Shown: one piece after another, positions 35,459 through 46,915 of the stretch
How positions within the stretch are numbered: the first letter of the stretch is position 1
How the letters are laid out: each line of letters opens with the position of its first letter
Source: Delphinapterus leucas
Taxonomy: Eukaryota > Chordata > Mammalia > Artiodactyla > Monodontidae
Direction: 5' to 3'
Assembly (NCBI RefSeq): GCF_002288925.2
Contig: NW_022098021.1
Location: 29,621,304-29,685,303 of the forward strand
Length of the DNA: 64,000 bases
Notes under the pieces: generated by a model
Told to the model about the DNA's origin: nothing
Seen by the model: only the letters and a program-made list of their open reading frames with translations
The model's database searches: none
Translations under genes and position numbers: made by a program

Positions 35459-37829
35459 CCTAACTTTGTTGATACTAACACCTAACAACATATAACAGAC
35501 CATTCAATTAATTTGTGATATATATCATGTAATATATATATAATCATGTTTTATATATAATATATATAACATATATTTTTAGCATGTAATATATAATGTT
35601 CTGTTTTGTGATGGAAATTTCATATGCACTCTATGACTTTGGGGAGGAAAAGTGAAGACAACACCTGCATGGTATCCAGAACTTGTTTAAAGAAGAAACA
35701 ATTCACAATTCAATTCTCCACACAACAAAATGCTAACTTTTTAACTAGTCCTGTAGCATAAATAAGAGAGGACTCATATACTCTTTTAAGCTATAATGGA
35801 AATGCATTCAATATAATTGATGAGTAGCTGACTGACCATATATATCTATTAAGGCAATTTAAGTGTTGTAACAGATTTCTCGGAATCCCTTAGAGCACAA
35901 AATTATTTTCTGTATAATTTGAAAATTACCTTTGAAGCAAATAATGGAATAGAAATAAACAACAAAAATAATGCAGTTTATAAATGTTTCCTCAGTGTAA
36001 GTATTTGAACAATATTTCTGAAATGCATAGTTATATTTTATCCTCTCGCCTCCTTTGATCTTCATAGCCTCAGAGTATGAGAATGAATATGCATATATGT
36101 CTATCTATATATCTATCTCTGCCTATATATAAGCTCTGTATTTACACAAGCATATATAGACAAACATACATATAAATATATGTATTAGAAAAGAAATATA
36201 TTAAATATCTTTACACACAATCTACACACAGACACAAGTATGGGGTGGGGGGTAGGGTATCACATTTGAGAAGGAATATAAATATATCAGATTGAAATGT
36301 GCCCAGATGGAATAGTGTCATTCTAGTTGTAGAATATGAGGACCCCATAAACCACTGTTGCAACACATACTGTAGGTAATAAATATAGTGAGTATATACG
36401 TGCTTTCATGTTTTTTTCCTGGAATGTTCTTAGTTATGTTGCAGTTGACATGTACATATTGCTTATTTGGTTTTAACTAAGCAGCAATTTCAAATATTAC
36501 ATGTAAATAAAATGTAGGTAGCAAAGCTTTATATCCTTACTTGCTGCCTTTTAACAGTACCTACAATTTATTTATATCATACATATGCCTACTTGTCTCT
36601 CAGAATTTGCATTTTGGCTTAACTGTGAACATTTTCCCTGCATTATAAATTCTTTCTTGTTACGTAGGTTCACAATTTTGAAGTAGATTCAAAGATACTA
36701 GATTAGACAATGCTATTAATACATTGAAATATGAATTACTAAAATGATTTTTAATAAGCTAAATTAGTGGATATGGACTATACATTAAGCCTCAGGACTG
36801 ATGACAAATGAACATCTATCTTTGTAGTTTTGGGGTATCATTAACATAAAATCAGGGTCTCATAGGAACTGGCTTCACATGTCCTGCATTCAGTGGCTCA
36901 TTGATAGCCTGATCAGTGTATTACAGTTTTCATTATGGAGTATTTATGTATTGTATATTAAGGTTAAAGACTGAACTTGTGAAATAACCATCTGCTCTTA
37001 GATCTATTAGACTACCATTTGTTTAAAAGAGAGATTTTAAATAGAGAAAAGTAAAATCAGTATTGATTAGAAACTCTGTAGAAAGTATCCGTAGAATAAT
37101 AATTTCATTTATTTAGATTTAAATATCAAGTGATGTTTATTGATAATTTAATTAAATGATGAAACTAATAAAATATTTTCTGTTGCAATTATAAGATGTT
37201 ATCAAGAGAAAATTAATAATATAAAACATTTATTTACATATTATCTGAGACTACACAGTACCACAATAAGAAATACCTCTCTATTTCCAGAAAAAAGTGA
37301 GAAATATCTCTAAGGATGCATAAACATAAACATGCAAAATTTAAAAAATGCTCTTAGTGAAAACCAAATAAACAGTAGATTCATTTCAATTGCAATGTAA
37401 GGGACAGTGAAACAATCAACTTTCTCATTCTATGCATTTTGTTTGAATAAACACAGCTGAGGAGTAAATTGCTTCCTGTTTTAACTACATATTGAGAATG
37501 CTTATCTTTCAAGATCTACTAGGATGCAAAGCCACAATATCTATTATGTGTTTCTTATAGACCTTTATGTTTTCTAATTAAAATGTTTCTTCTCAGTATT
37601 GAGTTATTCCTTCAGATTCTCAAAAATGTTGAGACCAAATTCTGTCATCCGCTGTTCCTGATATTGTATCTCAAATTTGAAAAATGTCCTATTAATGCCT
37701 CTTTCCTAGTCATAATTAACTGTTGAGTGAGACAGGACCAGGAGATTGAATGTCACTAAATGTGTTTGTTAATGTTCACATAAATCTGTTAATCAAAAAT
37801 ATCTTTGGCAGATGATGTTATATAATGTT
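35459..37829. other. AT-rich intergenic sequence with simple repeats
   Basis: No gene is visible. It contains a (TA)-rich palindromic tract at 35517-35596 and TATC/TATA repeats at 36090-36145. Confidence 0.55.
35517..35596. repeat. TA-rich low-complexity tract
   Basis: Alternating TA dinucleotides with short interruptions (ATATATATATAATCATG and similar) are able to form cruciforms. Confidence 0.8.
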
Positions 37830-38310
37830 ATATGTCAATTATATGTCAATGAAATTGTTAAAAATAAATTTATATTATGTGGATTTTTACCACAATAAAA
37901 ACAAATAGAAATTATTGTCTATGTGAAGAGAATTCAATAGGCAAAGAATATTCTTTTTTAACCAATGGTGTTGAAGCAACTGATATTTCCATGTAGAAGA
38001 CTGAATTTGGACCCCTTCTTTACACTCAAAAATTAATTCAAAATGGATCTTAGCCTAAATGTAAGATCTAAACTATATAACTTTTAGAAGAAAACATAAG
38101 ATTAAACGTTTACACAGGATTAGATCTCGGGTTAGGCAAAGTCTTTTCTAGTGATCCTAAAACACAAGTGGCAAATGAAACTAGGTAGACTAGACTCCAT
38201 CAAATTTTAAAATATTTGTGTTTCAAAGAACACCTTCAAAAAACTGATAAGATTACCCATAGTACGAGAAAAACTATTTGTAAATTATATATCTAAGACT
38301 CCTGTGCTTC
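37830..38310 (+). mobile_element. Old L1 pieces, plus strand (3' end plus an ORF2 fragment)
   Basis: 37830-37905 resembles the last part of an old L1 3' UTR, with TTACCACAATAAAAACAAAT. 37905-38310 is a separate piece of ORF2 before its carboxy end, with TTCAATAGGCAAAGAATATT, then ATGGATCTTAGCCTAAATGT, then GACTCCATCAAATTTTAAAA. All frames are broken. Confidence 0.65.
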
Positions 38311-38329
38311 TTTTATTCTGTTCTCACTA

Positions 38330-39600
38330 GTGCCCCATGTGTTATCCATCTCACTAGTTTCTAATTTGCCATTACTATATTTCTTTATGTTCAAATGAGT
38401 GAATATATGTATTTTTCCTAATTTTTCCTTCTTTATTTCACAAAAAGACACATACCGTAGATATTCTTTTGCAGTTTGAATTATCCACTGGATGATATAT
38501 CATGAAAATCACTCATATAACTTCACAAACATCTTCCTCCTATATAATTTTTGCTAATGCCTAATACTCCACTGAGTAGAGACACCATCGTTTATTAAGC
38601 CAATTCTCCTATTTATGAGCAGTTAAAGTTTTCCTAAAGTTTTACAACTAAATCTATGCATTCTTTAATGGCATTGGCCACAGGCCCTTTTGACTATTGG
38701 AGGCATATATACAGAGTAAATTCCTAGAAGTGAGATCATTAGTCAAAGGTCAAAATGTACTTATTAGATATTTCCAAGTTCTGCTTCATAAGGACTGTGC
38801 CAAAGTGCATTCCCATCAGCAATGTATGCAAGTGAAGTTTCCCCACAACCAGCCAATGGAGCAATTTTTATTTTTTTGTTAATCTGATAAGTGAATATAT
38901 TGATCATCATTTTAATTTTCATTTGTTATATTATTAGTGAGAGGAACATACTTTCACATATTTAAGGACCATTATTATATGTTTTGAAAAGTGGCTATTC
39001 ATTAAATTTACCAAGTTTTCTATCAAATTTTTTAAACATCTCCTCAATCTTTTGAGGTTACTTTGAGCCTTTTGTCTACATTAGATATAACAGGTATTTT
39101 CCTCCAGTTTGCTAGTTATATTTCTATTTTTAAAGCTGCTTTATTTTGGAATGTAGAAGGTTTTTTTTTGCTGTTGTTGTTGTTTTCGTTTTTTTAAAGG
39201 GAAATTTATCAATCTTTTATTGCATCTGAATTTTGAATTGTACTTAGAAAGCCTTTCCCTATACTTGGATTAAAGAGAATTTCTCCTATTTGATACATTA
39301 TTTGCAAGATGTCTTTCTTTATTTGATCCAGTTGGAAGATATTTTGGGGTATGATTACAAGATTAGTCCTCATTCTCTCATTCTATCTTTTTTCAAAATA
39401 GCTAACCAGTTGCCTTGACGCCTTTTACTTAAAAAAATCTCTGCCCCAGATTTCTGGGATACCACATTTATCATATAGTATTAAACTTTTATATGTATTT
39501 AGTCCTTTCTACTGGTATACTTATTCATCTGTCATATTTTACTATTTTGACCACAGAGTTTTCATAGTAACATAAGTCCTTCCTACAACTCAACTTTTAA
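38330..39600 (-). mobile_element. Old L1 ORF2 end, minus strand (L1M type)
   Basis: The antisense of an old L1 ORF2 carboxy end is recognisable at 38520-38870 (AAGGACTGTGCCAAAGTGC; ATTCCCATCAGCAATGTATG) and continues through 38900-39590. It is about as diverged as the copy at 10080-12060. A (TTG)n/T tract lies at 39160-39196. Confidence 0.65.
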
Positions 39601-40014
39601 TTGTAGACCTCAACAACTTGACAAAAATTTTGTTACACTGCATGAGGAAGTTTTGGAGACATAGGTAATCTTTATTGAACTTGGGAATACAGGATATTCA
39701 AATGTCCTTCTTGATATTTTTTATTCTCATTATGGAGAAAAAAAAACTTTTCAAAGAGCTACACTTAAATCATAAGAGTAAGTTCAGAGCTTGGGAGAGA
39801 TGAAACAGAACTGCTTAAAAAAGGCATTAACAGAAGAAATAAATTGCCTGAAAGTTAAAATCCTGAAGAAAGAAAATGAAGAAGGATCAGGAGATAATCT
39901 TCAAGAATATAATTGCAAATTCTGAATTGAGTAGCACTACTATAGTTTGTTTTCCAGTATCTTAGTATTTACTGCAAATAAATAAAAGCGTATGTAACAC
40001 CTCATAAAAAAAAA
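39601..40014 (+). pseudogene. Possible second polyadenylated retrocopy (unidentified)
   Basis: A stretch that does not fit the flanking old L1s ends with two overlapping AATAAA signals (39977-39986) and, 19 bases later, an A(9) run at 40006-40014. Before them an open frame with ATG at 39802 and TGA near 39927 reads MKQNCLKKALTEEINCLKVK and on to NCKF, which is coiled-coil-like. The left edge and target duplication are not seen, so this is tentative. It could equally be unique DNA with a chance A run. Confidence 0.35.
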
Positions 40015-40610
40015 GGATTGCACACTGATGTTTATAATATCTTTGTTCATCTAATAGCCAATGTATGAAACACTCAGGTATCCATCATTTTGAGAGTAAA
40101 TAAACAAACAATGGTGCATTCATATGATGGAAGACTACTTAACAACAACAAAACAAATCAACATACAAAACTAATTCATGATAGAGAAAAAGAAAATCAG
40201 TCCAGTGGCTGTCTCTGGTTGTTTAGGATAGAAACTGTCTGAGAAGGGGTTGGAGGAAGCTTTCTGAATTTATGGTAATATTTTATATTGTGGTAGAAGT
40301 CAGCATTTTTGTATGCAAATGGGCATGCATTTGTATATGTTATGTATTTGTTAAAAGTTAGCAAATATACACAAAGATTTGTGCATCTCACCTGATTGTA
40401 AAAGATTAATTGAAAAGAAGTATGTAAACTGATATTGAATTCTAGCTAATGGTATGTATGTTGAACTATTTAAGGAGAAATGTAGGATTATATTTGGTGT
40501 CTGTAATTTGTTTTGAAATGCATCATAAAATAACATAGACTAAAATGATCAAAGGTGGATAGATTATAAATGTGATAAAATTATATGTAAATATATTTAA
40601 GAAGGACAAA
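40015..40610 (+). mobile_element. Old L1 ORF2 end and 3' UTR, plus strand
   Basis: TAATAGCCAATGTATGAAAC and GCATTCATATGATGGAAGAC correspond to the L1 ORF2 carboxy-terminal region. AGTCCAGTGGCTGTCTCTGG and the later block at 40440-40600 match the order of an old L1 3' UTR. Confidence 0.6.
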
Positions 40611-41974
40611 TTATATTTCTGTCTCTTTCCTCTGTATCATTTCAAGTCATTTTACATCTCTGGCTTCAATATTTTATCCATATGGGAGATATGGGTATAT
40701 GTGTCATGTTACTATTTAAGAAAGTTGATATAGAAAATAAATACGATCCAGACAGACATGTCCAAATATATCTGAATAACATAATTTCAGAGTATAAATT
40801 TAATTCTAAAAATAGAAAGAGAAATAAGACTTCCAGTGAAAGACTTAGACATTTGGGGAAAAAAAAATAAATCATGCCGCCTAAGGTCTCTAACAAAGTT
40901 AAGAGAATTGTATGTATATTTAGTATTCACTAATACTGTAACTGCAATAATCACAGTCTTTCTCATGTCTCTATTATAACATTCAGACAATAATCCTTAA
41001 AATGCCACAAATCTTGAAAAGAATATGGATCTTTAATTTTGGTTTAGTTAAAGGGGTTCTCCAGAGAGTTTTAACATACATCTTTCCTAAGAAAATCTTT
41101 TATCTCTTTCTCTCTATGTGTCCCCATTGACTTGCAGGCTTTGAATCTTTTCAAATTCTCCTTTTACATCCTTCTCCTTAACACACATCTTCCACAATTT
41201 TTAATTTTTTACTTAGGCTACATCTGCCATATACAGTTCACATGCAAGAGCTATGTCCATTTATTTATTTATTTAATCCCCATTTCTTGAGTCAATTATA
41301 AACATTGAGTTAGGACCTGGTACAGGTAAATGAATTCTTTCTCAATACAATAATATTTTATAGAAGAGCTAAAATAAATTAAGGACAAATAGGGAAGATT
41401 TTTGATATATAATGGGAAAAGAAAGTGAGACATAGTGAACATTTTATATGTGCTAGTAACTGATTCTGCATTTTGCATAGAATATTATACAAAATACACT
41501 GGGATAATATTTGGGATGGTCATAATTTTATCTCCATTTATTCACAAGGAAAACAATGCCATGGAAAGTTTTTAACCTATCTATTTGTCATTACCTATCT
41601 CATTTGCTTTCTACTAATTTTTTTCTCCTTCATCAGGGACTTAAAATGAGAAGTAATTAGCAAGATTTTAATATATAAAATTACTATATTATAGATGAAG
41701 TTAATGCCCTTTACAACATTAAAATTTAGTAGAAAAACAAATTTGTATGTTTTATAAACTACAAAGAGTAAGTTTTAAAAATAACAAAGAAAAGAAGCAC
41801 ATAATTTTGCCCCTTTGATCAGAGAAAGAAGTCCACAGGGAACCAGTCTTGTGCTGAGCCCTCAAAGATGAATAGATCTGGCAAGCCAAACAAAAATCAG
41901 AGAAAACAGAGGAAACAGGAGGTTCAATAACACAGACACTTGGAAACACATGGCATAACGTAAGAGGAACACAG
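40611..41974. other. Intergenic sequence; weak MIR trace near 40630-40700
   Basis: CAAGTCATTTTACATCTCTG near 40645 resembles the MIR core in plus orientation, but only about 70 bp can be followed. Nothing else is recognised. Confidence 0.4.
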
Positions 41975-42235
41975 GGGAGGGTGGGACAAATTGGGAGATT
42001 AGGATTGACATATATACTACCATGTGTAAAATAGATAGCTAGTGGGAACCTGCTGTATAGCACAGGGACCCCAGCTCGGTGCTCTCTGATGACCTAGATG
42101 GGTGGGATGGGAGGGTGGGAGGGAGGTCCAAGAGGGAGAGGATATATGTATACATATAGCTAATTCACTTCTTTGTACAGCAGAAACTAACACAACATTG
42201 TAAAGCAACTATACTCCAATAAAAAATTTTTTTAA
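41975..42235 (+). mobile_element. 5'-truncated young L1, 3' UTR only, plus strand
   Basis: This is the same 3' UTR as at 20632 and 59970: TATATACTACCATGTGTAAA, ATAGCACAGGGACCCCAGCT, CAGCAGAAACTAACACAACA and CAACTATACTCCAATAAA, ending in an A-rich tail at about 42220-42235. The overlapping minus-strand frames are shadows. Confidence 0.85.
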
Positions 42236-42753
42236 AAAATCTTTTTTTTTTTTTTTAATAAATTGATGGGATATGAGGTACAATTGAAAGCATGGTAGGA
42301 ATAAGACAGAAGAGACTTTTGGAGCCAAAATTTCAGCTGTATGATATAAAAAGATGAGTGCTATTTCAGAAGTAAGGAAGGAACATTTGTTCTTGAAATG
42401 CATAGGGGGGACTGGTTAATACCCATAGGAGTTATTAAAGATGTAACCTTGAAGTGGGCTTCACAGAGGAGAATTTCATTGTTTGATCCCTGGTAATTCC
42501 TTGATCCCTAGCAACTTCTCATGTACTCTGAATGCTGGGAAGGAGAGAACTTTCATTTTTCTTGCATCTTCCTGCAAGTGGGGAAATGAGATTGAATGGA
42601 AAGGATATGAAAAAAATGTGGTATTAAAAATACTTTACAAAAAGAAACTTTACAAATGTTATAGGACTTTGGTTATTTATCTCCTTTATTGATTGAAAAT
42701 ACATAAAAATTAACAGAGAGAATTTCTAGATTTAAGTGTATTAATTTCCTCTA
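42236..42753. other. Unique sequence
   Basis: It starts with a T(16) run adjoining the L1 tail. No gene is recognised. Confidence 0.5.
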
Positions 42754-43060
42754 GAGGTGAACCTTGGACACATCACAGGTTGAGTTCCAGACCACAGCAA
42801 CAAAGAAAGTCACACAAATGTTTTGGTTTCCCAGTGTATATAAAAGTTATGTTTATACTATACTATAGTGCATTAAGTGTGCAGTTGCATTATGTTTAAA
42901 AACAAACTCTACAAAAAAAGCATTAATTGTAAAACAAAGCTGTTAGAAGAATGGTGCCAATAGACTTGCTCGTTGCAGAGTTGACACAAGTCTTCAATTT
43001 GCAATATCTGCAATGTGCAGTAAAATGAAGTGCAATAAAATGAAGTAAGCTTGTACTATA
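42754..43060 (-). mobile_element. Tigger1-type DNA transposon, internally deleted
   Basis: GGTTGAGTTCCAGACCACAG, GGTTTCCCAGTGTATATAAA and AGTGCATTAAGTGTGCAGTT mark the end of Tigger1 distal to transposase. GGTGCCAATAGACTTGCTCG, TGACACAAGTCTTCAATTTG and GTGCAATAAAATGAAGTAAG mark the other end, with its terminal inverted repeat. The about 2 kb of pogo-like transposase between them is absent, so this is a non-autonomous deletion derivative of about 307 bp. Strand follows the transposase direction in the full family. The TA target duplication is not clean. Confidence 0.75.
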
Positions 43061-44389
43061 TTCACATCTCCTCCAAGTCATATAACAGATATTTTCAGAC
43101 TAGTTGCTAAATATATTCTAACACATTCTGAATTATGTAGTGTAGATTTGATAAAAATATGTTAGAACATTCTCATTTTTGCTTCATTAAAATACCATGA
43201 AGAGGTTATTGTCCAGTCCATTTTCACATTAGTCTGAATACCAGTGTTTTGATGCTGCATTAGTTGGAATAGTTTTTGAATACTGCATATTCAAGCTGAA
43301 TAAATGTACCTTTGTCCACTCTTTTTAATATCAATTGATATAAAAATAAATTATATATTTTAGCATATTTATTGATTCAATAAAATATTCATAAAATTTT
43401 GTTTAAAATTCAAGTTGTTTTATAACCTTAAATAAAATAAGTGAATTATATTTTAAACTATTTAATGTTCACAATTCCCTAATGGAAAATGTATTAGCTC
43501 CTGCAGCAACAAAATATTTCACAAGGTATGTTTTTCTTACAGTTTTAAAAATTTCCTTCTTGCAATTCTAGGTAGGTTACAAGTTGTATTTGAACACCTT
43601 CAATGTACTTATTTTTCCTGCGTTTTCTCAAATGGCTTCATACAAAATTAAATATGATATAGAAACTCATCTTAAAACACCAAATAATTCCATTGTCTGT
43701 TAAAATAATTTGAAAATAATTTCAAATATTCATTTCAGAATGATTTGGAAAACAAAATTCATCATTATATTGTAAATATAAAAGAAAAAGAAAAATGGTG
43801 CTAAGATTTGCAGGGAAAAAGAGAAGAAAAAAATACTCAACTATGTACACCCTGAGGAAATGCAGAAAACTGTTAAGAAAATTAGATGATTGAGGGCTTT
43901 GGTTCTTTTCTTTTGTTTTCAATAGTGAATGTAAAAGTATACTGGGATATATGTCAATGTTTATTTTTATTGTTTTGTAGTTGAAATTGGAATTATATAA
44001 ACATTATAGTAATCTATGAGGCAATTTTATTTTTGACAAATATCCGACTGAATTGTTAGCATTATTGGCTTAACACAATATGTTAAATTTTTTTTCTATC
44101 CTTCCAGAAATACAGAAAGGAAGGATGCTAATTGCATTATAGTTTGTAGTAAGACCCTCACATACTAGAATTTCATAGCTTAAGTCAATAATTACTTTAA
44201 AAAAGAGTATTTCTTAATTTGTGCTTTATGATGAGATTGGAGGCCAGGATTTAATTAAATTAACAATTATTCTGGTGTCAAAATAACAAATTATAGGAAC
44301 AGTCATACAATATCTGAATAATCGTAATCAATTTGCGACACCAGAAGGAGTATCCCCTCATTGAACAAACCCATTTGGTACTCCTCTTA
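43061..44389. other. Unique AT-rich sequence
   Basis: Nothing is recognised. Confidence 0.5.
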
Positions 44390-44938
44390 TTATCCCTGCT
44401 TCTTAGAGATTATGTTTTTGCATAATTTCCATCTGAGGGTGGGAGGCACCTGTTACTTGCTTGTCACCAATGGAATATGGCAAAGGTGATGAGAAGTCAC
44501 TCTGTGATTGTTACATTATATAAGATTGTGCCTTGCTAACATTTTTAATCAAGACTCTCTTCCTATCTGCATTTGAGGAAATAAGTGACTGTGTTGGGAA
44601 GTTAATATGGCAAGAAGATGACACCAGTAGCTAGGAACTAATGGTGCCCTCCAGCTGACAGTCAGCAAGAAATATTACCTTCGTTCCCTACAACAATGAG
44701 GTAATGAACTCTCTGCCCACAAAATGGAGTGAACATGGAACTGACTCTACCTAGTCAAATCTTCAGATGAGAATACAACCAAGTTGACACATTGATTATA
44801 GCCATGTGATACCACAGTCAGAGAACCCACTCTCTCCAAGCCTGGCTCCAGATCCAAAAAATTATAATAAATGTCTGCTCTTTTAAAATTTAAGGTTTTA
44901 TAATTTGTTACAAAGTAATAGATAACTAATACAATTCC
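44390..44938 (+). repeat. MLT1-type LTR, plus strand
   Basis: TTACTTGCTTGTCACCAATG then GAATATGGCAAAGGTGATGA, TTACATTATATAAGATTGTG, and the closing GTTACAAAGTAATAGATAAC with TAATACA follow the MLT1 LTR order. It is a relic MaLR solo LTR without internal sequence. Confidence 0.75.
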
Positions 44939-44956
44939 CAAAACTTTTTAAACAGG

Positions 44957-45018
44957 AAGACTAACACAACAATGTAAAGCAATTATACTCCAATAAAGAT
45001 GTTAAAAATATATATATT
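44957..45018 (+). mobile_element. Very short L1 3' end, plus strand
   Basis: About 50 bp of the young L1 3' end (GACTAACACAACAATGTAAA; TTATACTCCAATAAAGATGT) plus an A/T tail sit directly after the MLT1 LTR. It is an extreme 5' truncation. Confidence 0.7.
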
Positions 45019-45119
45019 GCAAGAGCAAAGAGTAAAAAATCAGAACTTAAGAAGTGTCAATCTTTATCATAATTTATCCATTTTAGAACATAAAAAGTCA
45101 TCTAAACTCTGAACAACAA

Positions 45120-46915
45120 TTTCCTCATTTTTAAAAAATTATGATATAATTGACATATTAGTTTCTGGTGTACAATATAATAATCCAACATATATAAATA
45201 TTGCAAAATGACCATCACAATAAATCTAGTTAACATCAGTCACTACACATAGATATAATTGTTTCTCCTTGCAATGAGAACTAAAATTTACTCTCTAGTA
45301 ACTTTCAAACATACAATACAGTATCACTAACTATAGTTACCATGCTGTATATTACATCTCCAGGAATTATTTATTTTATAGCTAGGAGTTTGTACCTTTG
45401 AAAACTTTCACCCACTTGACCCAACCTGAAACTGTTCGCTGTAACTGTGAGTTTGGGTTTTTCTTGTTTATTTATTTGTTTTTAATTCCGTATAGTCATC
45501 ATACTGTTTTTATCTTTCCCTGTCTGACTTATTTCACTTAACATAATGCCTTTGGTGTCAGTCCATTTTGTGACAAATGACAGGATTTCCTTCTTTTTTA
45601 TGGCTGAATAACATTCCATTGTGTAAGTATATAAATATATATACCACATATTCTTTATCTAGCTATTCATCCATGGACTCTTGAGTTGTTTCCATGCCTT
45701 GGCTATGATAAATAATGTTGCATTGAGCATAATGATACAGATATCTTTTTGAGTTAATGTTTTTATGTCATTTGGATAGATACCCAGAAGCAGAAATGAT
45801 GGATCATATAGTAGTTCTATTTTCAAATTTTGAGGAACCTGCATACTATTTTCCATAGTGACTACACTAATTTACATTTCCCTTTTCTCCATATACTCAT
45901 CAACATTTGTTATCTTTTGTTTTTTTGATAATAGCCATTGGAAAATGTCTGAGGTGATTTCTCATTGTAGTTTTGATTTGAAATTTGCTGATGATTAGTG
46001 ATGTTGAGCATCTTTTCATGTACCTATTGGCCATGTGTATGTCTTCTTTGGACAAATTTCTATTTAAATTGACCATTTTTAAAATTAGATTGTTTATATT
46101 TTTGCAATTGAATTATATGAGTTCTTTGTGTATTTTAGATATTCTTTATCAGATATATATTTTGCAAGTATCAATATTTTCTCCCACCTCATGGGTTTCA
46201 TTTTGTTAATGGTTTTCTTTGCTGTGAAGACACTTCTTAGCTTGATTTACTTCCACTTTTTTATTTTGGCTTTTGTTGCCTTTGCTTTTAATGTCAAATC
46301 CAAAAATGTTTTACCAAGACCAGTGTCAAGGAGCTTACTGCCTGTATTTTCTTCTAGGATTTTTATATTTTCAGGTCTTATGTTCAAATCTTTATTGATT
46401 TAGAGTTGATTTTTGTGTATGGTGTAAGATAGGAGTCCAGTGTCACTATCTTGCATGTGGCTGTCCAGTTTTCCTAACACCTTTTATTTAAAGAAATATC
46501 CTTTCCTCACTGTATACACTTGGCTCCTTTATTATAAACTAAATAACGATATATGCATGGATTTATTTCTGGGTCCTCTATTTGGTTCCAATTACCTGTA
46601 TTTCTGTGTTTTTGTCCATACCATATTATTTTGATAATTATAGCATTGTCATATAGTTTGAAATCAGAAATTTTGATGCCTCCAGCTTTGTTCTTCTTTC
46701 TCAAAATTGATTTGGCTATTCAGGGTCTTTTATGGCTCCACACAAATTTTAGGATGGTTTTTTCTATTTCTGTGGAAAATGACATTGGAATTTTGTTAAG
46801 GATTTCATTAAATTTGCAGATTGCTTTGGGTAGTATGTTCATTTTCACAATATTAATTCTTCCAATAATTATTCATCTTTTATCTTTTATAATCAGTGAC
46901 TTTGACTATTAAAGA
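45120..46915 (-). mobile_element. 5'-truncated L1, minus strand (L1MA/MB-like)
   Basis: 45120-45480 is the antisense of an L1M-type 3' UTR (AATTGACATATTAGTTTCTG; TATAGTTACCATGCTGTATA; AATTATTTATTTTATAGCTA). From 45856 leftwards the antisense ORF2 carboxy end appears, followed by earlier ORF2 pieces to about 46915. An example is the minus-strand peptide at 46704-46507 with AGGIKISDFKLYDNAIIIKI. All frames are short and the copy is inactive. Confidence 0.85.

Noticed and set aside
44957..45018. Part of the MLT1 LTR to its left
   Set aside because: The sequence matches the young L1 3' end seen at 20830-20850, 42180-42220 and 60160-60200, not an LTR.
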